Both the position numbers and the translations under genes were made by a program. Of a stretch of 64,000 bases of DNA, positions 51,092 through 58,910 are shown piece after piece. Every line of letters begins with the position of its first letter. Positions within the stretch are counted from its first letter, which is position 1. The stretch comes from VRUE01 sp963729995 (lineage in GTDB: Bacteria; Actinomycetota; Thermoleophilia; Solirubrobacterales; 70-9), in NCBI GenBank assembly GCA_963729995.1, contig CAVSPF010000001.1, forward strand, positions 248,001 through 312,000, written 5' to 3'. A model generated the notes under the pieces. That model made no database searches, had not been told where the DNA came from, and was given only the letters and a program-made list of their open reading frames with translations.

Positions 51092-52098
51092 GGGCGACCG
51101 CCGAGCTGCTCTCCGACCGTGGCGAGGCCGCGGCGAGCGAGGAGTTCTTCCGCTCTCGCCCCTTCCTCGACGCCGAGGGCGTCACCCACACGCTGCGAAT
51201 CGAGGCTGGCGATTGGGTGCTGCTGACGCCGCTCGTCGTGCGCGATATCCCCGCCGGCGCCGGCGACGACACGCCGGGCGGGGGTGGAAGGGACGCCATC
51301 TCCCCATATGGCTACCCCGGATTTTCAACCGCTGCGAGTTTTGACCACCCTATGGTGGGGTCAAACCTCGCAGCGGTGGATTCAAACGCGCGCGGGCCGC
51401 TCGACCCCGCGGCGGTCGACTTCGGCCCCACCGGTCTGGTCAGCGTCTTCATCCGCCACACGATCGGCGAGCCGCCCCTGGCCGGGGCCAGCGAGCGCAA
51501 CATCGTCCAGGTCGCCGATCCGGAGCTGCCGCCCAAGAGCCGGATGAGCGATCGGCAGCAGATCCGCAAGAACGAAGGCCGCGGCTATGAGCTGCGGCTG
51601 CTCCCCGGCCCGGAGACGACCAGCGAGGACCACGCCGGCTTCCTGGCGGCCTACGAGCAGACGATGCGCCGCACCGGCGCCGCCGAGCGCTACTTCTTCG
51701 GCTCCGCCTACTTCGACCGCATCCTCGAATCGGACGCCGCCTGGCTCGCCCTCGCCGCGGCCCCCGGCGGCGACGTCGCCGCCGCTTCGATCGCGGTTCG
51801 CAGCGACGGCTTCATCCACTACTACCTGAGCGGCAGCGCGGACGCCCACCTGGGCGACTCGCCGATGAAGAACGTCGTCGCGGCGCTTGTCGAGCTCGCC
51901 TCCGAACAGGGCCTGCCGCTCAACCTCGGCGGCGGCATCTCCCGCGGCGACCGGCTGGAGGAGTTCAAGCGCGGCTTCGCCAACCGCGAGGAGCCCTGGC
52001 GAACCTCGGAGATCGTCTGCGACGCCGCCGCTTACGCACGACTCTCCGGCGTCACCGCTTCGGAGGGCTTCTTCCCCGCCTACCGCGCACCGCGCTGA
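51088..52098 (+). CDS. FemAB/GNAT-like transferase with palindromic insertion
   Basis: The 336-residue protein resembles FemAB/BioF2-like acyl transferases: an early WVLLTPLVVRDIP, AISPYGYPG near residues 71-79, ERNIVQVADPELPPKSRMSDRQQIRKNEGRGYELR in the middle, and LPLNLGGGISRGDRLEEFKRGFANRE near 293-318. Between YGYPG and PLDPAAVDF lie about 25 residues encoded largely by a palindrome. The family adds amino acids to lipid-linked sugars or peptidoglycan, and coupling to the GNAT gene suggests a glycan modification. Confidence 0.78.
   Translation: MRATAELLSDRGEAAASEEFFRSRPFLDAEGVTHTLRIEAGDWVLLTPLVVRDIPAGAGDDTPGGGGRDAISPYGYPGFSTAASFDHPMVGSNLAAVDSNARGPLDPAAVDFGPTGLVSVFIRHTIGEPPLAGASERNIVQVADPELPPKSRMSDRQQIRKNEGRGYELRLLPGPETTSEDHAGFLAAYEQTMRRTGAAERYFFGSAYFDRILESDAAWLALAAAPGGDVAAASIAVRSDGFIHYYLSGSADAHLGDSPMKNVVAALVELASEQGLPLNLGGGISRGDRLEEFKRGFANREEPWRTSEIVCDAAAYARLSGVTASEGFFPAYRAPR
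51329..51376. repeat. 48-bp palindrome inside a coding region
   Basis: Arms 51329-51346 and 51359-51376 pair over 18 positions with one mismatch, then three more pairs around a 4-base loop. Near-direct repeats TTCAACCGC (51324-51332) and TTCAAACGC (51381-51389) flank it. Its length is a multiple of three and it stays in frame. Confidence 0.8.
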
Positions 52099-52139
52099 GC
52101 GTCAGGCCGAACAGAGCGTCGGGCCGCGGGCGGGCCCGC

Positions 52140-52920
52140 TCAGCTCTTTGGCTTCCGCGGAGTCGGCCCGAGGATGCCGAAGGCAGTTGGCGTCTCGCCG
52201 CCGTAGCGGACCCAGGTCTCCTTGCCGAAGTCGCGAATCGCGTCCAGCGTGATCGCCCCCCGGTATTGCTTGCAGCCCAGCAGGTTGGTCCACGCTGTCG
52301 CCGCCACCGCGTAGTCCATGTTCGAGTTCGGGAAGAGCAGCGCCCCCCCGTACATCGTGTCGTAGAGGCCCTTCAACGCCAGCTGGTCCTTTTCAGCCAG
52401 GTGGGGGCTGTACTGGATCTCCATGCGGCCATGCTCGAGGGAGTGGACTGTGTCGATTTCGGCGGGCATTTCCCTGTAGGCGCCGTCCGCCTGCTGGTAC
52501 GGAGGTTCGACGTGGGGCCCCGAGGTCGGCGGGTTGGTCCCGTAATGCGGCGTTGGCGCGGTCGGGGGCAGGTGGTTGTGGCCCTCGTCCTTGAGATGGA
52601 GGCGGAGCACGCAGCCGGCCTGCTTCGCCGCCGTCTTCAGGCTCGCGACCTTGAGCGGCGGCGGTGGGGTCCCGTTCCTTTCGTCGGGCTGAATCCCGTT
52701 CGTCGAGCCGCTGGACTGCTCGATGTGCGCTTGGCCGCTGGCGCTCGACCCTCCGGACGAGGTGACGAGATAGATGACCGCGCCAATCACGACCAGCGCG
52801 ATCACCGAGGAAACCGCGTAGGCGACCACCATGCGCCGCCGGCTCTCCTTCGCGTGTCCAGCCTCGCGCTCCTGACGCGCCTGGCGGAGTCGCTCTCTCT
52901 TCCTCCCTACGGTTGGCCAC
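52140..52920 (-). pseudogene. DUF3105 membrane protein, apparent frameshift near the N terminus
   Basis: The C-terminal frame (ending 52140) encodes a membrane helix (VVAYAVSSVIALVVIGAVIY) and a DUF3105 domain with PPTSGPHVEPPYQQ and DTVHSLEHGRMEIQY. Its only good upstream start, GTG 52920 (MANRREEER, with GGCAGGGAAG before it), is in another frame. The two frames join exactly at an AG repeat (CT)4 at 52893-52900; adding one AG unit would restore RREEERERLRQ. So the gene carries a 2-base slip, a sequencing error or a phase-variable tract. An alternative is a short product from the ATG just before the helix. Confidence 0.65.
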
Positions 52921-53794
52921 GGCTTCCCTGCCTTTGCGCTGCAGCCCGCGACGACCGCCCGTTGCTCTTGGGTCGGGAACTTACCTTGTCGCTCGCCCGC
53001 GGCGCCGCCCAGACGTCGTCGAGGAAGAGCGCCAGCTCGTCGGTGAGCCGCTTCGGTTTGAGCCTCCACTCGAGGATGGAGTCGGCCTCGATGAGCCGTG
53101 CCTGGGGCAGCTCTTCGATGAGCATTCCCGAGTCGCTGAACGGGTGCAGCGGGTCCCGCGGGTGCCCGACCACCAGTGCCGGCTGGCCGATCTGGCGGCG
53201 CTCCTCGCGGTGCGGGGCCGTCTCGCCCAGCAGCAGACCCTCGAGCACGGCTATGGAGGGGCCGGGCCGGCGGCGAGCCCAGTCGAGCCCGATGTCCACC
53301 AGGAAGTTGGTGCGGGGGACGACCGAGGCGACCCGCGAAGCGATCTCGAACGCCGGCCGGCCGATGCGCAACCCCAGCAGGATCGGGGCGAAGAGCGCCG
53401 CAACCGCCGCCAGGGCGTTGTCCAGGACGGGCATCTCGACGAACAGACCCTTGACTCGCTCCGGATCGCGGACCGCCAGCTCGAGGGCGACGTTGGCGCC
53501 AAGCGAGGTGCCTCCCACGACCGCCGTCCCCAGCTCCAGGTGGTCCAGCAGCCCGGCGACCTGGCGGGCGAACAGCGGCATCGAGTAAAGGCGCAGGTCC
53601 TCCGGCTGGTCGGAGCTGCCGTGGCCGAGCAGGTCGATGCAGATCACGCGGTTGCCGCGTGCCGCCAGTTCCGGCCCCAATCGCTCGAACATGCGGCGAT
53701 TCATCAGCAGGCCGTGGACGAGCACCAGGGCCCGCTCGCCGCTGCCGTACTCGTCGTAGCCGATCCTGTGTCCCTGGTAGAGCAGCTCGCCCAT
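52907..53794 (-). CDS. alpha/beta hydrolase
   Basis: The 295-residue protein has VLVHGLLMNRRMF near residues 24-36 (oxyanion HG), CIDLLGHGSSDQP near 52-64, the nucleophile elbow GGTSLGAN near 94-101, a hydrophobic lid, and the late acidic and His-containing stretch VGHPRDPLHPFSD. The His of the triad is not obvious because the tail after residue 250 is basic and low in complexity (RPKSNGRSSRAAAQRQ). The substrate is unknown. It starts 17 bases after metF. Confidence 0.8.
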   Translation of the reverse strand: MGELLYQGHRIGYDEYGSGERALVLVHGLLMNRRMFERLGPELAARGNRVICIDLLGHGSSDQPEDLRLYSMPLFARQVAGLLDHLELGTAVVGGTSLGANVALELAVRDPERVKGLFVEMPVLDNALAAVAALFAPILLGLRIGRPAFEIASRVASVVPRTNFLVDIGLDWARRRPGPSIAVLEGLLLGETAPHREERRQIGQPALVVGHPRDPLHPFSDSGMLIEELPQARLIEADSILEWRLKPKRLTDELALFLDDVWAAPRASDKVSSRPKSNGRSSRAAAQRQGSRGQP

Positions 53795-53811
53795 CGCCTG
53801 GACCAGCCTAT

Positions 53812-54735
53812 TCAGTCGGGTGGATCGGCCAGCGCGCCAGCCGCGGCTCCAGCGGACCGCTCCCACGGCCTGGCCGCGCGCAGCGCCCCCAGCACCGCCC
53901 GCGTGGCCGGTGCGCGGTTCAGCGCGTAAAAGTGGATGCCGGGCGCCCCCGCGATGAGCAGCTCGGAGCACTGCTGTGCCGCGTAGGCGATCCCCAGCTC
54001 GAACTCGGCCTGCTCGTCCCCACCGGCGGCTTGGAACGCCTCCTCCAACCGCGGCGGGATCGACGCATCGCAGAGCTCGCAGATCCGCTTCGTCTGCGCA
54101 AAGCTCGCCACCGGGATCACCCCGGCCAGGATCGGGACGTCGATCCCCCGCTCCCTTGCGGCGGCAACGAAGTCGAAATAGATCTGGTTGTCGAAGAAGA
54201 GCTGAGTGATCAGGAACGACGCCCCGGATTCGACCTTCGTCTTCAGGTAGGCCAGGTCGGTCTCGAGGTCGGGCGCCTCCGGATGGACCTCGGGGAAGCA
54301 GGCGCCGCCGATCGTGAAGTCCCAGCCGGAGGCGATGAAGGCGGCCAGCTCCGCCGCGCTGCCCAGGCCTCCCTCGGGCTGCGCGAAGTCCCTCTGCCCG
54401 CGCGGCGGGTCGCCGCGCAGGGCGAAGACGTTTTCGATCCCCGCCGCGCCGATCCGGTCGAGGGTCGCAGCCAGCCCCTCGATCGTCTCCCCGACACAGC
54501 TCAGATGGGCCATCGTCTCCAGCCCCAGCTCGTCCTTCAGCGCGCGCGTTATCTCGACGGTTCCCTCGCGGGTGGACCCGCCGGCGCCGTAGGTGACCGA
54601 AACGAAGTCCGGCCCGAGCTCGCGCAGCGACCTCGCGGTGGCAAACAGCTGCTCGGTTGCCTCCTCCGTCTTCGGCGGGAAGAGCTCGACCGAGAAGACG
54701 GGTCGCTTCGAGGTGAGGATTTCGTCGATGCGCAT
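53812..54735 (-). CDS. metF: methylenetetrahydrofolate reductase
   Basis: The 307-residue TIM-barrel flavoprotein has VFSVELFPPKTEEA near residues 13-26 (catalytic Glu), VSVTYGAGGSTR near 44-55, AHLSCVG near 76-82, NVFALRGDPP near 101-110 and FLITQLFFDNQIY near 168-180. It supplies methyl-THF for methionine synthesis. ATG at 54735 is 6 bases after TACGCT, so the mRNA is probably leaderless and a leader riboswitch is unlikely. Confidence 0.94.
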   Translation of the reverse strand: MRIDEILTSKRPVFSVELFPPKTEEATEQLFATARSLRELGPDFVSVTYGAGGSTREGTVEITRALKDELGLETMAHLSCVGETIEGLAATLDRIGAAGIENVFALRGDPPRGQRDFAQPEGGLGSAAELAAFIASGWDFTIGGACFPEVHPEAPDLETDLAYLKTKVESGASFLITQLFFDNQIYFDFVAAARERGIDVPILAGVIPVASFAQTKRICELCDASIPPRLEEAFQAAGGDEQAEFELGIAYAAQQCSELLIAGAPGIHFYALNRAPATRAVLGALRAARPWERSAGAAAGALADPPD

Positions 54736-54741
54736 GAGAGG

Positions 54742-54747
54742 AGCGTA
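54742..54747 (-). promoter_or_regulatory. -10 box of metF
   Basis: TACGCT on the minus strand, 6 bases before the metF ATG. Confidence 0.4.
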
Positions 54748-55196
54748 ACTACGAGCGCGCCTCGCCGGACGTGCGCCGGCCAGCGTTGATTTCCCGGACT
54801 TTGCGGGGTTTCCCCCGGAAGACTCTGGCGCTGACGCTTTGCGGGCGCTAAGTTGCATCTGCGACTGGGAGAGACAGGCCCCACGGAAGCCAAGTGGGAC
54901 ACCGTTTCGAAGGTGGCGCAAGCAGCTTCTACGCGCGAAGGCTACGTGCGAGGCAGGCTACGAGCGTCACCACCGGTCGCATTTTTGTGCGTCCGATGGC
55001 ACCCTTACCTTGGTGGCCGGTCGCAGAGAGCCTGCCCTCTCGGCCGCGCGTGCCGGGGCGCACCCGGGAGCTGGCGTCGCCGGCGGGGCCCGGACCGCCG
55101 CCACGACTAGCCCGCCTGCTCCCCACTCAATTGGCAATCCAGGTGCGCACCGCGCTCCCTCTACCAGTTGCTGTGCGAGGATGCCCGCGATCTGCG
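54748..55196. other. 449-bp intergenic region, no gene supported
   Basis: This is the longest non-coding stretch in the window. It lies between divergent metF and the enoyl-CoA hydratase gene. A short hairpin at 54804-54817 would carry a GAAA loop on the minus strand. The plus strand is open in frame with the hydratase from 54894, but the encoded sequence is Arg/Pro-rich and has no family match I recognise. I do not recognise a riboswitch, small RNA or tRNA here. Confidence 0.6.
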
Positions 55197-55949
55197 ATGA
55201 GCGATGAGCTTCGCTATGAGCGCGTTGGGGCTGCCTCGGTACTGACCATCGACCGCCCCGAGCGGCGTAACGCGGTGGACGGCGCGACAGCCGAGCTGTT
55301 CCGGCAGGGGCTGCGGGAGTTCGAGGCAGACCCGGAGGCGCGGGTCCTCGTCCTCACCGGCGCCGGTGGAGAGGCTTTCTGCGCCGGCGCCGACCTCAAG
55401 GCCCTCGATCTCGACGTTGACCATCCCGACGGCCCGATGGGCCCGACTCGCCGCACCCCGTCGAAGCCGGCGATCGCGGCGGTTGACGGTTGGTGCCTTG
55501 CCGGCGGGGTCGAGCTGGCCCTCTGGTGTGACCTGCGGATTGCCACGCCGGGGTCCACCTTTGGGCTCTTCGAGCGACGCTGGGGCGTGCCGCTTCTCGA
55601 CGGCGGAACCCAGCGCCTGCCCCGCGTGGTTGGCCTGGGTCGGGCGCTCGAGCTGATCCTCACCGGCCGCCCGGTCGATGCGGAGGAGGCCCAGAGGATC
55701 GGGCTGGTCAACGAGGTCGTCGCCCCCGGCGGGCACCTGGAGCGAGCCCTGGAGCTGGCCGAGAAGATCGCCGGCTTCCCACAGGAGACGATGCTTGCCG
55801 ATCGCCGTGGCGCTATCGAGGGTTTCGGCCAGACGCTGCCCGACGGCCTCAGCCTCGAGCACCGGCTCGGCCGCGAGGTCCTCGACGTCGCCGTCCGCGG
55901 CGCCGCCCGCTTCGCAGCGGGCGAGGGCCGCCACGGCCAAGGTCTCTAG
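55197..55949 (+). CDS. enoyl-CoA hydratase/isomerase
   Basis: The 250-residue crotonase-fold protein has LTIDRPERRNAVDG near residues 16-29, FCAGADLKAL near 61-70 for the oxyanion hole, AAVDGWCLAGGVELALWCDLRIAT near 99-122, and the GVPLLDGGTQRLPR region where the first catalytic Glu is replaced. Loss of one Glu suggests isomerase or other crotonase chemistry rather than classical hydration. ATG at 55197 gives the family N terminus. The stop shares CTAG with the convergent TetR gene, its probable regulator. Confidence 0.88.
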   Translation: MSDELRYERVGAASVLTIDRPERRNAVDGATAELFRQGLREFEADPEARVLVLTGAGGEAFCAGADLKALDLDVDHPDGPMGPTRRTPSKPAIAAVDGWCLAGGVELALWCDLRIATPGSTFGLFERRWGVPLLDGGTQRLPRVVGLGRALELILTGRPVDAEEAQRIGLVNEVVAPGGHLERALELAEKIAGFPQETMLADRRGAIEGFGQTLPDGLSLEHRLGREVLDVAVRGAARFAAGEGRHGQGL

Positions 55950-56623
55950 TCGCCGACGGCTGTGCGCATCTCGTGTTCGGCCCGCTCGGGACCGAGGTAG
56001 GGCATGAGGACGGCAAAGACGAGGTCGGGGAGGGTGCGCTTGAGCTCCGGGCCGCGGCCGGCCCGAATCTCGTCGAAGATCATCGACGTGGCGCCGCCGA
56101 TCGCGAAGCGCGCGGTGTCGGGTGGCAGCTTGTCGCCCTGGCCGGAGTAGGCTCGGCCCTCCTCGAGGAACGGCGTGAAGCGGGCCAGCGCCGCACGGTA
56201 GCGCTCACGCGCCCCATCGCCTGCCGCGGTCACCTCGACCATCGCCATGCGCGCGATGTCCGCCTCTGCGGCGAGCAGCTCGACCAGCGCTCGCAGGCTG
56301 GCCACGATGCGCTCCGGCCAGGGATCGCCCCCGGCTGACTCGAAGGCGGCGGTTACGTGCGCCACCAGCACGTCGATCACCGCGTCGTACGCCTCGAGGA
56401 AGCAGTCGGTCTTGTCTTCGAACAGCTCGTAGAAGGCCCCCTCCGACACGCCGGCGAACTCGACCACGTCGGCCACCGTCGCCGCCTCGTAGCCTTTGGC
56501 GGCCGCGACCCGAACCATCGCCTCCCGCAGTCGCTCCCGCTGCGATCTGACCGCATATGCGCCCGGTAACCCGTGATGCCCGCTGGGCGGTGACTGTGGA
56601 CTCGATGCAGATCGCGAATCCAT
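55946..56623 (-). CDS. TetR-family transcriptional regulator
   Basis: The 225-residue protein has an N-terminal helix-turn-helix (MVRVAAAKGYEAATVADVVEFAGVSEGAFYELFEDKTDCF, about residues 35-75) and an all-helical ligand domain. Acyl-CoA-type ligands are common for regulators next to crotonase genes. ATG at 56623 lies 7 bases after TACGCT. Its N-terminal 25 residues are rich in Ser and Pro. Confidence 0.9.
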   Translation of the reverse strand: MDSRSASSPQSPPSGHHGLPGAYAVRSQRERLREAMVRVAAAKGYEAATVADVVEFAGVSEGAFYELFEDKTDCFLEAYDAVIDVLVAHVTAAFESAGGDPWPERIVASLRALVELLAAEADIARMAMVEVTAAGDGARERYRAALARFTPFLEEGRAYSGQGDKLPPDTARFAIGGATSMIFDEIRAGRGPELKRTLPDLVFAVLMPYLGPERAEHEMRTAVGD

Positions 56624-56630
56624 CGCTCTC

Positions 56631-56636
56631 AGCGTA
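56631..56636 (-). promoter_or_regulatory. -10 box of the TetR gene
   Basis: TACGCT on the minus strand, 7 bases before the TetR ATG; the same hexamer and spacing as metF. Confidence 0.4.
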
Positions 56637-56674
56637 GGGCAGTGGTCACGACCTGTCCAACCCCTTCTCGCGCC

Positions 56675-56680
56675 TACACT
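56675..56680 (+). promoter_or_regulatory. -10 box of the UDP-sugar dehydrogenase gene
   Basis: TACACT ends 7 bases before the ATG at 56688. The preceding CC and following TT are the same as before the aminotransferase at 5780. Confidence 0.45.
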
Positions 56681-56687
56681 TTCCCCG

Positions 56688-57935
56688 ATGAAAATCGGCA
56701 TCATCGGGCTTGGTTACGTCGGCCTACCGCTCGCGGTCGCCTTCGCCGAGGCGGACAACGAGGTGGTTGGCCTGGACGCCGATCCCCGCAAGATCAATGC
56801 CTTGAACGAGGGGCGCAGCTACGTCGAGGACATCCCCGATGCCGCCCTGGCGGCGCTCGGCGATCGCCTCCTCGCCACGCCACGCCACGCCGACCTCGCC
56901 TCCTGCGAAGCGGTCGTCATCTGCGTCCCGACACCGCTCACGGGCTCCCGCGAGCCCGACCTCACCTACCTGCTCGACGCCGCCAGCGCCCTCTCTCAGG
57001 TCCTGCAGCCCGGGCAGCTGGTGGTGCTGGAGTCGACCACCTACCCCGGCACCACCCGCGAGCGCCTCTTGCCGATCCTCGAGGAGTCCGGGCTCGCCGC
57101 CGGTCGGGACTTCCACCTCGCCTTCTCCCCCGAGCGGATCGACCCCGGCCGCACCGACCACACCATCCGCACCACCCCCAAGCTCGTGGGCGGCGTAACC
57201 GGGGCCTGCGCCGAGCGCGCCCGCGAGCTCTATTCCCTGGTTTGCGATGAGGTCATCGTCCTCTCGGGCCCCGAGGCGGCGGAGCTCGCAAAGCTCCTGG
57301 AGAACATCTTTCGCTCGGTCAACATCGCGCTCGTCAACGAGCTCTCCCAGCTCTGTGACCGGCTTGGGATCGACGTCTGGGAGGTGGTCGAGGCCGCGGC
57401 GACGAAGCCGTTTGGCTTCATGCGCTTCGACCCCGGTCCCGGGATGGGCGGGCACTGCCTCCCGATCGACCCCTTCTACCTCGCCTTCAAGGCCCGCGAG
57501 CACGATTTCTACCCCGAGTTCATCGAGCTGGCCGGGAAGATCAACCAGTCCCAGCCCCAGTTCTGCGTCGAGCTCGTCAAGCGTGCGCTCAACGACGCCG
57601 GCAAACCCGTCAACGGCTCGAAGATCCTGATCCTCGGCGTCAGCTACAAGGCCGGCATCGGCGACGTGCGCGAGTCGCCGGCGCTGAAGATCGTCAGGCT
57701 GCTGCACGAGCTCGGCGGCGAGGTCTCCTACCACGACCCCCATGTGCCCAAGCTGGCAGAGCTGGGCCTTGGCTCGGTCGAGCTGGAGGCCGCGCTGGGG
57801 AGCACCGACCTCGTCGCGATAGTCACCGCCCATCCGAGCATCGACTACGAGCAGGTCGTCGCCACCGCTCCGCTGGTCGTCGACTTCCGCGGCGTCACCC
57901 GCGGCATCAGCGCCGCCAACCTGGTCCGGTTGTAG
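56688..57935 (+). CDS. nucleotide-sugar dehydrogenase (UDP-GlcNAc/UDP-Glc 6-dehydrogenase family)
   Basis: The 415-residue protein has the NAD motif GLGYVGLPLAVAFAE at 7-21, VICVPTPL near 83-90, ESTTYPGTTRE near 112-122, FSPERIDPG near 146-154, the catalytic Cys257 in GMGGHCLPIDP, and ILGVSYKAGIGDVRESPAL near 318-336. The long form with PER-DPG favours the WbpA/VipA/Cap5L group acting on UDP-N-acetylhexosamines. It probably feeds uronic sugars to the polysaccharide locus 5 kb away. A small GC hairpin lies just after its stop (57932-57950). Confidence 0.92.
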   Translation: MKIGIIGLGYVGLPLAVAFAEADNEVVGLDADPRKINALNEGRSYVEDIPDAALAALGDRLLATPRHADLASCEAVVICVPTPLTGSREPDLTYLLDAASALSQVLQPGQLVVLESTTYPGTTRERLLPILEESGLAAGRDFHLAFSPERIDPGRTDHTIRTTPKLVGGVTGACAERARELYSLVCDEVIVLSGPEAAELAKLLENIFRSVNIALVNELSQLCDRLGIDVWEVVEAAATKPFGFMRFDPGPGMGGHCLPIDPFYLAFKAREHDFYPEFIELAGKINQSQPQFCVELVKRALNDAGKPVNGSKILILGVSYKAGIGDVRESPALKIVRLLHELGGEVSYHDPHVPKLAELGLGSVELEAALGSTDLVAIVTAHPSIDYEQVVATAPLVVDFRGVTRGISAANLVRL

Positions 57936-57976
57936 GGGTCTGCCTACCCCCGCGCTGCTTGCATCTCGCCCGCGGA

Positions 57977-58756
57977 CTACTGCTGAGGCACGCCTCCGTG
58001 GCCCCGCACCGTGTGCCAGGAGTCCCAGGTGATCTTGAGGATCACCCCGGTGATCGCGAGGCCGATCAGAGGGTCGCCGACCGGGAGGCCGACGGCGACG
58101 GCGACGGCGCTGGCCACGACCGCCAGGCTGACGTAGGAATCGACGCGAGCGTGGTTGCCGTCGGCGATCAGGGCCGGGCTGTCGAGGCGATGGCCGGCGC
58201 GGGTCCGAATCCCGGCGGCCGCCCAGTTGCCGGCGAAGCCGATCAGTCCCGCAATCGCCACGGCGGGCAGGTGAGTCGGGGTTTGGGGATGGATCAACCG
58301 CAGGACTGCCTCGCCACCGGCCACGCAGGCCGAGATGAAGATCGCCGCGACCACGAACAGTCCGGCGGCGCGCTCGGCCCTCAGCGAGCGCAGCAGGAAG
58401 GCGGCGCCGAGCGGGATGGCGGTGCTCGCGTCGCCGAAGTTGTGGATCAGATCCGCCAGCAGGGCGATGCTGCCGCTGGACAGGAAGATCAGCGTCTGGG
58501 CGACCGCCGCGATTCCGAGCACGCCCAGCGACAGGCCAACCGCCCTCAGCCCGTCCCGCGAGCGCTTGATCCGCTCGTCGACGAGACCGTGCGAATGGCC
58601 GTGACCATCATGTCGATGATCGTGACCGTGGCCGCGCGGGCCCGCTTCGGCCTCGTGGGCGTGAGCGCCAGAATGGGGGTGCCTATGCACCAGTCGCTCG
58701 CCGTGACGATGAAGGTCGCCATCCAGCGGTTCGTAGGAGATGCCGCTCGCGGCCAT
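57977..58756 (-). CDS. cation diffusion facilitator transporter
   Basis: The 259-residue protein has a long His-rich N terminus (HAHEAEAGPRGHGHDHRHDGHGHSHG split over residues 30-58), then six helices with the metal site HNFGD on helix 2 (LADLIHNFGDAS) and HARVDSYV on helix 5. The CDF cytoplasmic C-terminal domain is almost absent, so this is a short form. It exports zinc or a related divalent metal by proton antiport. ATG at 58756. Confidence 0.88.
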   Translation of the reverse strand: MAASGISYEPLDGDLHRHGERLVHRHPHSGAHAHEAEAGPRGHGHDHRHDGHGHSHGLVDERIKRSRDGLRAVGLSLGVLGIAAVAQTLIFLSSGSIALLADLIHNFGDASTAIPLGAAFLLRSLRAERAAGLFVVAAIFISACVAGGEAVLRLIHPQTPTHLPAVAIAGLIGFAGNWAAAGIRTRAGHRLDSPALIADGNHARVDSYVSLAVVASAVAVAVGLPVGDPLIGLAITGVILKITWDSWHTVRGHGGVPQQ

Positions 58757-58910
58757 CGCTCACGGGAGGCTACGACTTTCCCAGCCCGGTGTCAGGCCAG
58801 CTCAGCCATTGGTCGGCGGAGCGGCGTCGTCAGCCGGCCAGGATGGCCGCCCCCCTTGTCCCTGTTGTTAGGGTGCTCGAGAGAGGCCTTCGAACCGGGA
58901 GGAGTCAAGG

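Noticed and set aside
54736..54990. A SAM, cobalamin or c-di-GMP riboswitch in front of metF
   Set aside because: Parts such as CCCCGCAAAG recall known motifs, but no full consensus core is present and a -10 box lies 6 bases before the metF start, leaving no leader.
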